A DNA stretch of 64,000 bases from PZPK01 sp965230795 (GTDB taxonomy: Bacteria; Pseudomonadota; Gammaproteobacteria; Pseudomonadales; Oleiphilaceae). Positions 44,459 to 54,086 of the stretch are shown one piece after another. Under the pieces are notes generated by a model. That model ran no database searches. It was not told the DNA's origin and saw only the letters and a program-made list of their open reading frames with translations. The position numbers and the translations under genes are program-made. The stretch spans positions 3,596,001-3,660,000 of the forward strand of contig OZ246020.1 in the NCBI GenBank assembly GCA_965230795.1. Direction: 5' to 3'. Each line of letters starts with the position of its first letter. Within the stretch, counting starts at the first letter, position 1.

Positions 44459-44620
44459 CCGCTGAGAAGTTTGTCGGCGATAGTTAGCTGCGCTTCGATC
44501 GCGTCTACAGGTAGAACATACCCGGAAAAATACTGGGCGCTATTGTCACCAATTTTGAGCATGTAACTCAAGGGTTCCCAAGCAGTAAACGGCCACTTCC
44601 GAGTCCAATTTTGACAGAAC

Positions 44621-47600
44621 TCAGGCGTACACCAGTTCAACGCTTTCGTCGCCAAGCATGTATTTCAGTTCCTGTATGACTTCATCTTCCGGGCTCACCC
44701 ACCAGCTTTCACCAAACTCGATTAGTGATTCCGCATCGTTGCGGCGATACCTGAGCGTCACCTTGCATCGGCCCGACTGATAGGGAGACAGGGCCGTTTT
44801 CAAATCGCCGACAAAACCATTTTTGAAGTGCTCCGGTGCCACGCGCAGTTCCAGACGATCGGCGTAGCGCTCACGGGCTTCAATCAATGAGAACACGCTG
44901 TTGACCCGTAATTTGAGACTGCCGGAATAGTCATCCAGACTCACCACCCCTTCCACGGCCACGACCGTGTCCTTGACGATGGCATCCTTTGCTTCTTCAA
45001 AAGTATCGGCAAACAAGGTCGCTTCAATTCGCGCAGTACGGTCATCCAGAGTCACGAAACACATGGTCTGGCCACGCTTGTTCTTCATCACCCGGATCGC
45101 GACGATCAGGCCTACCACGGTTGTGCGATTCTTGCTGGATTTGAGGTTAACAATGGAATTGGCGGAAAAGTTTCTCACCTCACGCTCATACTCATCGAAG
45201 GGATGACCGGTGAGGTACAGTCCCAGGGTATCCTTTTCGAGAGTGAGGCGCTGCTTTTCACTCCATTCCCGCATGCCCTCGCTGGCCGCATAGGGGTCTT
45301 CGGTCGTGTCATCTGGCACGACTTCTCCAAACAGATCTTCAATGCCTGCGTTCTGGTTGCGGGAATTTTGATCCGCCCGCTGCACGGCCTCTTCGATGGT
45401 CGCAAACAGGCGCGCCCGACTTGGCCCGATGGAATCCAGAGCGCCGGCATAGATCAGTGCTTCCAGTGCCCGCTTGTTGACCTTGCGCAGATCCACACGA
45501 TCACAGAAATCGAACAGATTCTTGAAAGGTCCGCCCTCGGCACGCGCCTGCAATACGCTTTCCACCGGTCCTTCGCCCAGCCCCTTGATGGCGCCCAGTC
45601 CATAGACCACCTGTCCTTTATCATCGACAGTAAAGGTATATTCACTGACATTGACATCAGGCAACACCAGCGCCAGCTTCATCTTGCGGCACTCTTCCAC
45701 CAGGGTCACAACCTTGTCGGTATTCTGCATATCCGCGGTGAGTACCGCTGCCATAAACTCCGCAGGATAGTGGGTTTTCAGCCACAAGGTCTGGTAAGAC
45801 ACCACCGCATAGGCTGCCGAGTGCGACTTGTTAAAACCGTAGCCGGCAAACTTCTCCACCAGGTCGAAGATTTTCATCGCCAGATCCGGGTCAACACCCT
45901 GTTCCTTGGCACCGTCCTTGAACAGGCCTCGCTGTTTGGCCATCTCTTCCGGTTTTTTCTTACCCATTGCCCGTCGCAGCAGGTCAGCGCCGCCGAGCGT
46001 ATAGCCTGCCAGGGTCTGGGCAATCTGCATGACCTGCTCCTGGTAGACGATAACCCCGTAGGTGGGCTCCAATATGGGTTGCAGGCTTTCGTGCTGGAAA
46101 TCCGGATGCGGGTAGGCCACCTCGGCGCGGCCATGCTTCCGGTTGATAAAGTCGTCCACCATGCCCGATTCCAGAGGCCCCGGCCGGAACAGGGCCACCA
46201 GGGCGATCATGTCTTCAATATTATCGGGCTGAAGCTTGCGGATCAGGTCTTTCATGCCGCGGGATTCAAGCTGGAACACCGCGGTGGTCTCAGCTGTTTT
46301 CAGCAGTCGGAACGAGGCTTCGTCATCCAGGGGAATCAGGTCGATATTGATGGGTTCCCTGCCCTCGGCCTGCAGACGCGGATTGATCATCTTCAGCGCC
46401 CAATCGACGATGGTCAGAGTCCGCAAACCCAGAAAGTCGAACTTCACCAGACCGGCGTCCTCGACATCATTCTTGTCGAACTGGGTGACCAGGCCACCGC
46501 CTTCTTCATCACAATACAGTGGAGCAAAATCGGTCAGTTTGGTTGGAGCGATCACCACGCCCCCGGCATGCTTACCCACGTTTCGGGTGCAGCCTTCAAG
46601 CACCAGAGCCATCTCCCAGATTTCCTGGGCTTCTTCATCGGTATCGATAAATTCTTTTAAGGTAGGCTCCTGCTCAATGGCTTTATCCAGAGTCATGCCC
46701 ACTTCAAAGGGGATCATTTTCGACAGGCGGTCTGCCAGTCCGTATGACTTTCCCTGCACACGCGCCACATCACGCACCACGGCCTTGGCCGCCATGGTAC
46801 CGAAGGTGATGATCTGGGACACGGCATCGCGGCCATAGTGATCCGCCACATAGGCAATCACCCGATCCCGACCATCCATGCAGAAGTCGACGTCGAAGTC
46901 GGGCATTGATACCCGCTCCGGATTCAGGAATCGTTCGAAGAGCAGATCGTAGGCCAGCGGATCCAGATCCGTGATTTTCAGGGCGTAGGCCACCAGCGAG
47001 CCGGCACCGGAACCCCGCCCCGGCCCCACCGGAATATCATGGGTTTTGGCCCACTGGATAAAGTCCATAACGATCAGGAAGTAGCCGGGAAAGCCCATCT
47101 GCAGAATGATATTGAGCTCGAAATCAAGACGGTCATAGTATTCCTGCCGTTGTTCGGGCCGCTCCTCGCCTTCGAGAATAATTTCCAGTCGCTCATCCAA
47201 GCCCTTGCGGCAGATATCACGAAAGAACTCATCCATCGTCATCCCTTCCGGGATCGGATACTGGGGCAGGAAGTACTCACCCAGACGCAGCTCGACGTTA
47301 CAGCGCTTGGCAATTTCAACCGAGTTCTCCAGCGCTTCCGGAATATCCTCAAACAGCGCCAGCATTTCGTCTTCGCTTTTCAGATACTGCTCTTCGCTGT
47401 AGCGACGCTCTCGCTTGGGATTATCCAGGGTATCGCCATCGGCGATACACACCCGCGCCTCATGGGCTTCGAAATCTTCCCGAAACAGAAACTGCACGTC
47501 ATTTGTCGCTACGACCGGACATTCCGTCTCGGTCGCCAGCGCGACGCTGGCATGCACCACCTCTTCGTCTTTGGCGCGACCGGTGCGTTGCAGCTCCAGA

Positions 47601-48115
47601 TAAAAGCTGCCGGGAAATACCTGCATCCAATGGCGTGTTCTGGCTGCCGCCTGCTCGTTGCGGCCAGACAGCAACAGACGACCGATTTCCCCTTCCTTCC
47701 CGCAGGACAAGGCAATCAAACCCTCTGCCTGCTCCTCCATCCAGGCCTGAGACACAATGGGGCGTCCCAGCCGCTGACCTTCGGTGTAGGCGCGGGAAAC
47801 CAGTTCCGTCATGTTGCGATAGCCCACACTGTTTCTGGCCAGCAGGGTCAGCCGGAAGGGCCTGTCGTCTTCATCAGGATTTTCCAACCAGATATCGACG
47901 CCGGAAATCGGCTTGATACCCGCCCCACGCGTCGCCTTATAGAACTTCACCAGCGCGCACAGATTGGATTGATCGGTGATGGCAACCGCCGGCATGTTTT
48001 CCGCGCAGAGCTGCTTTACCAGAGGCTTGATACGCGTTAAGCCATTAATCAGAGAATACTCGGTATGGACTTTCAGATGGACAAATCGTGGCGAGGTCTG
48101 AGGGCTTTGAGTCAC
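44621..48115 (-). CDS. dnaE: DNA polymerase III subunit alpha
   Basis: 1164 residues, full length. The PHP domain starts FVHLKVHTEYSLINGLTRI. The polymerase domain has GPGRGSGAGSLVAYAL near residue 360 and PDFDVDFCMDGRDR near residue 400. FNKSHSAAYAVVSYQT belongs to the thumb/fingers region, and the OB domain near 1000 has VVGLIVAIRVMKNKRG. It is the replicative polymerase of the cytosol. It lies upstream of accA with a gap of about 162 bp. The start follows the usual spacing to FVHL. Confidence 0.97.
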   Translation of the reverse strand: MTQSPQTSPRFVHLKVHTEYSLINGLTRIKPLVKQLCAENMPAVAITDQSNLCALVKFYKATRGAGIKPISGVDIWLENPDEDDRPFRLTLLARNSVGYRNMTELVSRAYTEGQRLGRPIVSQAWMEEQAEGLIALSCGKEGEIGRLLLSGRNEQAAARTRHWMQVFPGSFYLELQRTGRAKDEEVVHASVALATETECPVVATNDVQFLFREDFEAHEARVCIADGDTLDNPKRERRYSEEQYLKSEDEMLALFEDIPEALENSVEIAKRCNVELRLGEYFLPQYPIPEGMTMDEFFRDICRKGLDERLEIILEGEERPEQRQEYYDRLDFELNIILQMGFPGYFLIVMDFIQWAKTHDIPVGPGRGSGAGSLVAYALKITDLDPLAYDLLFERFLNPERVSMPDFDVDFCMDGRDRVIAYVADHYGRDAVSQIITFGTMAAKAVVRDVARVQGKSYGLADRLSKMIPFEVGMTLDKAIEQEPTLKEFIDTDEEAQEIWEMALVLEGCTRNVGKHAGGVVIAPTKLTDFAPLYCDEEGGGLVTQFDKNDVEDAGLVKFDFLGLRTLTIVDWALKMINPRLQAEGREPINIDLIPLDDEASFRLLKTAETTAVFQLESRGMKDLIRKLQPDNIEDMIALVALFRPGPLESGMVDDFINRKHGRAEVAYPHPDFQHESLQPILEPTYGVIVYQEQVMQIAQTLAGYTLGGADLLRRAMGKKKPEEMAKQRGLFKDGAKEQGVDPDLAMKIFDLVEKFAGYGFNKSHSAAYAVVSYQTLWLKTHYPAEFMAAVLTADMQNTDKVVTLVEECRKMKLALVLPDVNVSEYTFTVDDKGQVVYGLGAIKGLGEGPVESVLQARAEGGPFKNLFDFCDRVDLRKVNKRALEALIYAGALDSIGPSRARLFATIEEAVQRADQNSRNQNAGIEDLFGEVVPDDTTEDPYAASEGMREWSEKQRLTLEKDTLGLYLTGHPFDEYEREVRNFSANSIVNLKSSKNRTTVVGLIVAIRVMKNKRGQTMCFVTLDDRTARIEATLFADTFEEAKDAIVKDTVVAVEGVVSLDDYSGSLKLRVNSVFSLIEARERYADRLELRVAPEHFKNGFVGDLKTALSPYQSGRCKVTLRYRRNDAESLIEFGESWWVSPEDEVIQELKYMLGDESVELVYA

Positions 48116-48192
48116 GTTAACGCTTCACTTCTGGCAGATGGAAAGGCATGAATCACAATCAAATGGATAGATGGTGCAGACCGGCAAGTCTA

Positions 48193-48642
48193 TCACTGTC
48201 GCTCATATTCTGATAACAAAGAATTAATCCCTTCCCGGGATTGCGGCCCCATCAACCATTGCCGAAATTCGCCTTGTGGATCAATCACCATGGTCGCGGG
48301 CAATGCCGACGGTGGTTCCTGCTCAAACAGCGGTGCAGGATCATGAACCATCAGCGGAAACTGTATGCCCAGGCGCGTCGCCTGCTCCGCCAGAGCATCG
48401 CCTCGATGACGATCAAAGTTGTAGCCCAGCACGCTGACATTCTGCTGCGCATCAACCTCATTCAGCTCGGGGATTTCTTCGATACAGGGCTTGCACCATT
48501 GCGCCCAATAGTTGATCAGCAACCACTGCCCCTGAAAATCAGACAAGGCGACCGATGAGCCGTTCGCCAATTCCAGATCCACCCGCGAGCACCCGCTCAG
48601 CAACAAAACCAGCCCCACTGCAAAAAGCGCTTTTAACCTCAC
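48193..48642 (-). CDS. TlpA-like thioredoxin lipoprotein
   Basis: 149 residues. A signal peptide ends in the lipobox LLSGC (Cys18). A thioredoxin-like fold follows with the active site WAQWCKPCIEEIP near residue 52 and the typical AlkyP/ResA-like DPQGEFRQWL near the end. The protein should be a lipid-anchored periplasmic thiol reductase, possibly for cytochrome maturation or envelope repair. It is divergent from arsC. Confidence 0.9.
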   Translation of the reverse strand: MRLKALFAVGLVLLLSGCSRVDLELANGSSVALSDFQGQWLLINYWAQWCKPCIEEIPELNEVDAQQNVSVLGYNFDRHRGDALAEQATRLGIQFPLMVHDPAPLFEQEPPSALPATMVIDPQGEFRQWLMGPQSREGINSLLSEYERQ

Positions 48643-48769
48643 CTCTGTCTCCTGATAGAATGCCCGCTTTTATAATTTGCGTGCCCGGCACATTTGCTTC
48701 TGCTTTGCACTTGTTTGTACTTGCGCTGCCGTAATCACGCCCAACCCCAACCAGGATCGATGCTAAATC

Positions 48770-49120
48770 ATGAGTGACATTCAAATTTATCACAATCCCC
48801 GCTGCTCTAAATCCCGACAGACACTCGCTCTGATTCAGGAGAAAGGGATCGAACCGGAAATTATCCTGTATCTGGAGAACACTCCTGATGCCAACGAGCT
48901 AAAGGGTATTCTGGCAAAACTGGGCATTACGGCCCGTGACTTGTTGCGCAAAGGTGAACAGGATTACAAGGACAACAATCTCAAGGACCCGGGCATCAGC
49001 GATGACGACCTCATTGCCAAGATGACGGAATTCCCGAAACTGATTGAGCGCCCGATTGTTGTCAAAGGTGACAAAGCCGTGTTGGGACGTCCACCTGAAA
49101 ACGTTCTTGAACTGCTTTAG
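48770..49120 (+). CDS. arsC: Arsenate reductase (glutaredoxin type)
   Basis: 116 residues. The active-site Cys is in HNPRCSKSRQT (residue 12), followed by the family elements GITARDLLRKGEQDYK and RPIVVKGDKAVLGRPPENV. ArsC reduces arsenate to arsenite using glutathione and glutaredoxin. It is the first of a conserved cluster arsC-wrbA-DUF2069. In this family some members are also named YfgD-like and may not act on arsenate, since no ars operon is next to it. Confidence 0.92.
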   Translation: MSDIQIYHNPRCSKSRQTLALIQEKGIEPEIILYLENTPDANELKGILAKLGITARDLLRKGEQDYKDNNLKDPGISDDDLIAKMTEFPKLIERPIVVKGDKAVLGRPPENVLELL

Positions 49121-49147
49121 CTGATAACACCATCACGGGAAGACACC

Positions 49148-49753
49148 ATGCCATCCGCCGACACCACCCCATATATCCTCGTCCTGTATTACTCCCGACA
49201 GGGTTCCACCCGCACCATGGCCATGCAGCTTGCACGCGGCATTGAGGCGGTGTCAGGCATTGAAGCCCGGGTACGCACTGTACCTTCGGTATCGCCGGAT
49301 ACCGAGGCAAGCCAACCAGACATTCCGCAAGAAGGCGCGCTGTACTGCACTCTCGATGAGCTCTCTGGATGCGCTGGCCTGGCAATCGGCAGTCCCACCC
49401 GCTTCGGCAATATGGCCGCACCGCTCAAGTATTTTCTGGATTCCACCAGTGGCCTATGGATGTCGGGCGCACTGGCGGGCAAACCCGCGAGCGTGTTCAC
49501 CTCCACCTCCAGCCTGCATGGCGGCCAGGAAACCACTCTCACCTCCATGATGCTGCCCCTGCTTCATCACGGCATGGTGATTACCGGCCTGCCCTACAGT
49601 GAGCCGGCACTGCACTCGACTACTGGCGGCGGCACCCCCTATGGACCCAGTCATCACGCCAAAGATGACAGTACCACGCTCACGGATGCTGAAGCCCAAC
49701 TCTGTCAGGCCCAGGGTAAACGTCTGGCGGAAATTGCCCTGAAGCTGCTTTAA
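49148..49753 (+). CDS. wrbA: NAD(P)H:quinone oxidoreductase WrbA
   Basis: 201 residues, a flavodoxin-like fold. YYSRQGSTRTMAMQLARG binds FMN phosphate; GSPTRFGNMAAPLKYFLD and STSSLHGGQETTL are typical of WrbA. It is a tetrameric flavoprotein reducing quinones by two electrons and thus limiting redox cycling. It begins 27 bp after arsC and precedes the DUF2069 gene. Confidence 0.95.
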   Translation: MPSADTTPYILVLYYSRQGSTRTMAMQLARGIEAVSGIEARVRTVPSVSPDTEASQPDIPQEGALYCTLDELSGCAGLAIGSPTRFGNMAAPLKYFLDSTSGLWMSGALAGKPASVFTSTSSLHGGQETTLTSMMLPLLHHGMVITGLPYSEPALHSTTGGGTPYGPSHHAKDDSTTLTDAEAQLCQAQGKRLAEIALKLL

Positions 49754-49774
49754 ATTACTCAACGAGAAACAGAT

Positions 49775-50149
49775 ATGACTGACACCCCCCTGCTCACCAA
49801 GAGTCGCTACGCGCGCAACCTGACCTGGGCCAGCTACGTGCTGCTGTTGCTTTGCATGGTGATTACCAGCCTGCCTTCCATGCTGCCGGAAGGGCGCAGC
49901 TGGTTGCCCATTCTGGCGGTGAAGCTAATTCCCCTGCTGATCGTGTTACCGGGTATGCTGCGTCAGCACCTGCGTCCCTACATCTGGCTCTGCTTCATCG
50001 TGCTGTTCTATTTCACGCAATCGGTGGTGGAAACTTTTTTATCCAAAGGGGCTGGACTAGACTTGATTATTACAGTTCTTACTATCCTGTTGTTTATAGC
50101 GGCCATGCTCCATGTGAAATGGGAACGCGCCCTCGGGAAAAGTCTCTGA
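49775..50149 (+). CDS. DUF2069 membrane protein
   Basis: 124 residues with four hydrophobic helices. The segment LRPYIWLCFIVLFYFTQSVVETF is the conserved core of DUF2069 inner-membrane proteins. Found next to wrbA and arsC in Pseudomonas-like genomes. The function is unknown; neighbours suggest only redox or stress context. Confidence 0.88.
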   Translation: MTDTPLLTKSRYARNLTWASYVLLLLCMVITSLPSMLPEGRSWLPILAVKLIPLLIVLPGMLRQHLRPYIWLCFIVLFYFTQSVVETFLSKGAGLDLIITVLTILLFIAAMLHVKWERALGKSL

Positions 50150-50206
50150 GACCTTCTTGTCCCGATCAGCAAACAGGGTAGCCACACGTATCCTAAGGAG
50201 CCCTGA

Positions 50207-51976
50207 ATGAATCCTGCGTCGACTCACGCGACGATGTTGACCCTGCGCGATATGACCCAGCGACTGGTTGAAGACAAGTTACTGGATCAACAGAAAGCCG
50301 AAAAACTGGCCTCGACCCCCAAAGGCCAGAAACAGGCGCTGCAGCATCCGCTGGAAACCATCGCCGACGCAGAAATCTCTGATCCCGAGGGCAATGTACT
50401 GACCCTTGAGCGTCTGCTGAAATGGCTGTCGGAATGGGCGGGCCAACCCCTCTATCAGATTGATCCGCTGAAAATAGACTCCCTGAAGACCGCCAAGGTC
50501 ATGAGCTTTGCCTTCGCCCAGCGTCACCAGATCCTGGCCGTCGAAGTCAACAGTAATGAAGTAGTCATCGCCAGTGCCCAGCCTTTCGTCGACAGCTGGG
50601 AAGCCGATCTCAGCCACATCCTCAAAAAAGATATTCGCCGCGTGATTGCCAACCCCGAGGACATTCGCCGCTTTACTGTCGAGTTCTATGAGCTGGCCCA
50701 TTCGGTCAACAAGGCGGGCCTGCAATCCGAATCGGCCGTTTACAGCCAGAACTTCGAACAGATGCTGGAACTGGGCGCCAAAGGCAACCCGGATGCCAAT
50801 GACCAGCACATCATCAATATCGTTGACTGGTTGTTGCAGTATGCCTTTGAGCAAAGGGCAAGTGATATTCATATCGAACCGCGACGGGAAATCGCGCAAA
50901 TGCGCTTTCGCATCGATGGCATCCTTCATTATGTCTACGAATTTCCGGCCAAGGTCGGCATCGCCGTCACCAGTCGCCTGAAGATTCTCGGCCGCCTGAA
51001 TGTCGCCGAAAAACGCAAACCCCAGGATGGTCGCATCAAAACCCGCAACAAGGATGACAAGGAAATTGAATTGCGACTGAGCACCCTGCCAACCGCTTTC
51101 GGCGAAAAGCTGGTCATGCGGATATTTGACCCGGAAGTGTTGCAGTGCTCGTTTGCCGATCTGGGATTTGGCCAGGAAGACCTCAAGCGCTGGAAAAACA
51201 TGATCAGCAAACCCCACGGCATTATTCTGGTCACCGGGCCCACCGGCTCAGGTAAAACCACGACGCTGTATTCCACCTTGCGGGAGCTGGCCACCTCGGA
51301 AGTGAATGTCAGCACGATAGAAGATCCCATCGAGATGGTCGAACCGGCCTTCAATCAGATGCAGGTGCAATCATCGATTGATCTGGGCTTTGCCGAAGGC
51401 ATTCGCGCCCTGATGCGACAGGACCCGGACATCATCATGATCGGCGAGATTCGCGATCTGGAAACGGCAGAAATGGCCGTACAGGCCGCGCTGACCGGAC
51501 ACCTGGTACTGTCGACACTACATACCAACGACGCCCCAAGCAGTGTCAGTCGCCTGCTGGAGCTGGGCATTCCCTCCTATCTGATTCGCGCCACCGTGCT
51601 GGGTGTGATGGCGCAGCGTCTGGTGCGAACCCTCTGCCCAAACTGTAAAACACCTCATGTTATCGACGAAACCGACTGGAAAATGCTGACCCAGCCCTGG
51701 AAGACCTCCCTGCCCAGCAAAGCCTGTCAGCCTGTTGGTTGCCTGGAATGCCGCAACACCGGTTATCGCGGGCGCGCGGGCGTCTATGAAATCATGCCCC
51801 TGAGCGAATCCCTGAAGAGTCTCATCAGCGATGCCGGTCAAAGTGGTGACCTGCGTAAACAGGCCATCAAGGAGGGCATGCAGTCCCTGCGCTTGAGCGG
51901 CGCTCACAAGATTGCAGCCGGACTCACAACCATTGACGAGGTACTGCGGGTCACCCCGGAAAGCCTCAATCGCTGA
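50207..51976 (+). CDS. GspE/PilB-family secretion or pilus ATPase
   Basis: 589 residues. The N-terminal ~170 residues resemble the N1 domain of PilB/GspE proteins. The ATPase part has Walker A GPTGSGKTTTLYS near residue 345, the Asp/His boxes between, and Walker B IIMIGEIRDLETAE near residue 405. The tetracysteine zinc motif is present (CPNC ... CLEC). It ends LTTIDEVLRVTPESLN, typical of the family. It drives a type II secretion or type IV pilus-like machine from the cytoplasmic face. No other pilus or Gsp gene is next to it, so it is an orphan copy here; which system it serves is unclear. Confidence 0.93.
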   Translation: MNPASTHATMLTLRDMTQRLVEDKLLDQQKAEKLASTPKGQKQALQHPLETIADAEISDPEGNVLTLERLLKWLSEWAGQPLYQIDPLKIDSLKTAKVMSFAFAQRHQILAVEVNSNEVVIASAQPFVDSWEADLSHILKKDIRRVIANPEDIRRFTVEFYELAHSVNKAGLQSESAVYSQNFEQMLELGAKGNPDANDQHIINIVDWLLQYAFEQRASDIHIEPRREIAQMRFRIDGILHYVYEFPAKVGIAVTSRLKILGRLNVAEKRKPQDGRIKTRNKDDKEIELRLSTLPTAFGEKLVMRIFDPEVLQCSFADLGFGQEDLKRWKNMISKPHGIILVTGPTGSGKTTTLYSTLRELATSEVNVSTIEDPIEMVEPAFNQMQVQSSIDLGFAEGIRALMRQDPDIIMIGEIRDLETAEMAVQAALTGHLVLSTLHTNDAPSSVSRLLELGIPSYLIRATVLGVMAQRLVRTLCPNCKTPHVIDETDWKMLTQPWKTSLPSKACQPVGCLECRNTGYRGRAGVYEIMPLSESLKSLISDAGQSGDLRKQAIKEGMQSLRLSGAHKIAAGLTTIDEVLRVTPESLNR

Positions 51977-52159
51977 GTCGAAAATTTCTGCAAATTGTGA
52001 GCAATCTGCGCAGCACCCTGCAGCTTTCACCATTTTTCTGCGATTCTGTGGGCATTGTCATTTTTCTCTGACGCAGGATGGCTATACTCAAACCATGAGC
52101 TTGAATTCAAAGCTTTCAAGATAACGACAATAACCAGACAGACAAACGGCTAACACTTC

Positions 52160-53338
52160 ATGCAATCATTTCACCCTCCTCACCGAATTCTGATGGGCCC
52201 CGGCCCCTCGGACGTTTCCGCTCGTGTTCTGAAAGCGCTTGCCCAGCCAACGGTAGGCCACCTCGACCCGAGCTTCATTACGCTGATGGATCAGATCAAG
52301 CAGCTTCTGCAGTACGCATTTCAAACCGAAAACGAGCTGACTATTCCAGTTTCGGCCCCCGGTTCTTCCGGCATGGAAACCTGCTTTATGAATCTGGTGG
52401 AACCCGGCGATGAAGTCCTGATCTGCATTAACGGTGTGTTTGGCATGCGCATGCAGGAAGTGGCCAAGCGAGCGGGTGCCAAGGTTAGCTCCCTTGAATT
52501 TGAATGGGGCAAAGCAGTCGACCCGGAACAGGTCAATGCGCATCTCCAGTCAAATCCGGATATCAAAATGCTCGCCTTCGTTCACGCCGAGACCTCGACC
52601 GGTGTGCGCTCGGACGCCGAGACACTGTGCCGCATCGCGCAGCAGCACGACTGTCTGAGCATCGTCGACGCCGTTACCTCACTGGGCGGCATCGAACTGA
52701 AAGTAGATGACTGGGGCATCGATGCCATTTATTCTGGCACCCAGAAATGCCTGTCGTGTATACCCGGTCTGTCACCGGTAAGCTTCAGCGCGCGGGCGGT
52801 CGAAAAAATCAAATCCCGCCCCGGCAAAAACTACAGCTGGTTCCTCGACCTGAATCTGGTCATGGATTACTGGGGTGAAGGCACCAAGCGCACCTATCAC
52901 CACACTGCACCGGTCAATAGCCTCTACGCCCTGCACGAATCCCTGTTGATTCTCAATGAAGAAGGACTGGAACAGGCCTGGGCGCGTCACCAGCTTCACC
53001 ATCGGGCACTGGTAGCAGGCCTGGACGTGCTGGGCATTGAGCTGATTGTCGATCCCGAGCATCGCCTGCCCCAGCTCAACACCGTAAAAATCCCTGAAGG
53101 GGTCAGTGACTTGTTAACCCGCACCACCCTGCTGGAAGAATTTGATCTGGAAATTGGTGCCGGTCTTGGCAAGTTTGCCGGTGAAGCCTGGCGTATCGGT
53201 TTGATGGGGAATGGCTGCAACAAAACCAACGTCACCCACTGCCTTGCCGCGCTGGGTTCTGTGCTTCAGCAACAGGATCATCCCTGTGACAGCGAAGCTG
53301 CATTGAAAGCCGCCGAAGCCATTTACGAGCAAGCCTGA
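52160..53338 (+). CDS. Class V aminotransferase (alanine/serine-glyoxylate type)
   Basis: 392 residues. ILMGPGPSDVSARVLKAL is the family start. The PLP lysine is in SGTQKCLSCIPGLSPVSFS near residue 198. The C-terminal region has LNTVKIPEGV and GAGLGKFAGEAWRIGLMG. It exchanges amino groups between alanine or serine and glyoxylate in the cytosol. The 183-bp region before it (51977-52159) contains no clear regulatory signal. Confidence 0.93.
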   Translation: MQSFHPPHRILMGPGPSDVSARVLKALAQPTVGHLDPSFITLMDQIKQLLQYAFQTENELTIPVSAPGSSGMETCFMNLVEPGDEVLICINGVFGMRMQEVAKRAGAKVSSLEFEWGKAVDPEQVNAHLQSNPDIKMLAFVHAETSTGVRSDAETLCRIAQQHDCLSIVDAVTSLGGIELKVDDWGIDAIYSGTQKCLSCIPGLSPVSFSARAVEKIKSRPGKNYSWFLDLNLVMDYWGEGTKRTYHHTAPVNSLYALHESLLILNEEGLEQAWARHQLHHRALVAGLDVLGIELIVDPEHRLPQLNTVKIPEGVSDLLTRTTLLEEFDLEIGAGLGKFAGEAWRIGLMGNGCNKTNVTHCLAALGSVLQQQDHPCDSEAALKAAEAIYEQA

Positions 53339-53374
53339 TCTGAATCAGGGATTGGGTGGTTTTCGACCCGAGAC

Positions 53375-53407
53375 ATCTCTGGCACAGTAGCCATCTGTGC
53401 CAGAGAT
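53375..53407. other. Perfect 12-bp hairpin between aminotransferase and flavodoxin genes
   Basis: ATCTCTGGCACA pairs with TGTGCCAGAGAT around a 9-base loop. No T-run follows. It is succeeded by three spaced copies of a GTAAGC core at 53416-53446 ahead of the next gene. Confidence 0.75.
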
Positions 53408-53464
53408 ACGCGGAAGGTAAGCGGAAAGTAAGCGAAAAGGTAAGCTGAAAGAAGGAAGCGCGCC

Positions 53465-53929
53465 ATGTCGAAAACACTGCTGGTTGTTGCCCACTGCCCC
53501 TCCCCGAATACGCAAAAATGTCTGGATGCGCTATTAAAAGGTGCTCAGTCCCAATCGCTACAACATACCCACACCCGCTTTATCCCCCCGCTGGAAACGA
53601 AAGCTGAAGACGTACTGGCCGCCGACGCCATTATCCTCGGCACCACCGAAAATCTGGGCTATATGAGTGGCGCCCTGAAAGATTTTTTTGATCGCTGCTA
53701 CTACCCTGTTCTGGAAGACAAACAGGGCCTGCCCTGTGCCGCGTTTGTCCGCGCCGGGCATGATGGCACCGGCACCCTTCGCGCCCTGAAAACCATCACC
53801 ACCGGACTGAAATGGCGCTGGGTACAGGAACCCCTGCTATTGCGTGGCGACTATCAGCAAAGCTTTGAAGACCAGTGTGAAGAACTCGGCGCCGCCATGG
53901 CCTGTGCGCTGGATGAGGGAATGATTTAG
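53465..53929 (+). CDS. Flavodoxin-like NAD(P)H-dependent oxidoreductase
   Basis: 154 residues. An N-terminal beta strand (KTLLVVAHCPSPNTQ) is followed by the FMN-binding segment ILGTTENLGYMSGALKDFFDRCYY typical of flavodoxin_2/WrbA-like reductases. It is a cytosolic flavoprotein of unknown substrate. AAGGAAG precedes ATG 53465. The heptamer array of 22 copies starts only three bases after its stop codon. Confidence 0.88.
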   Translation: MSKTLLVVAHCPSPNTQKCLDALLKGAQSQSLQHTHTRFIPPLETKAEDVLAADAIILGTTENLGYMSGALKDFFDRCYYPVLEDKQGLPCAAFVRAGHDGTGTLRALKTITTGLKWRWVQEPLLLRGDYQQSFEDQCEELGAAMACALDEGMI

Positions 53930-53932
53930 GGT

Positions 53933-54086
53933 GCTGGACGCTGGACGCTGGACGCTGGACGCTGGACGCTGGACGCTGGACGCTGGACGCTGGACGCTGG
54001 ACGCTGGACGCTGGACGCTGGACGCTGGACGCTGGACGCTGGACGCTGGACGCTGGACGCTGGACGCTGGACGCTGGACGCTGGAC
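53933..54086. repeat. Heptamer tandem array, GCTGGAC x 22
   Basis: Twenty-two perfect consecutive copies of a 7-bp unit (154 bp), starting three bases after the stop of the flavodoxin gene. The array has no stops in any frame, so it creates spurious reading frames. It separates the core region from the cassette array. Confidence 0.98.

Noticed and set aside
44455..44655. 66-codon frame overlapping the dnaE end and accA start
   Set aside because: It overlaps dnaE in another frame, has no ribosome-binding site and no recognisable motif; a short gene from Met 44560 cannot be excluded but has no support.
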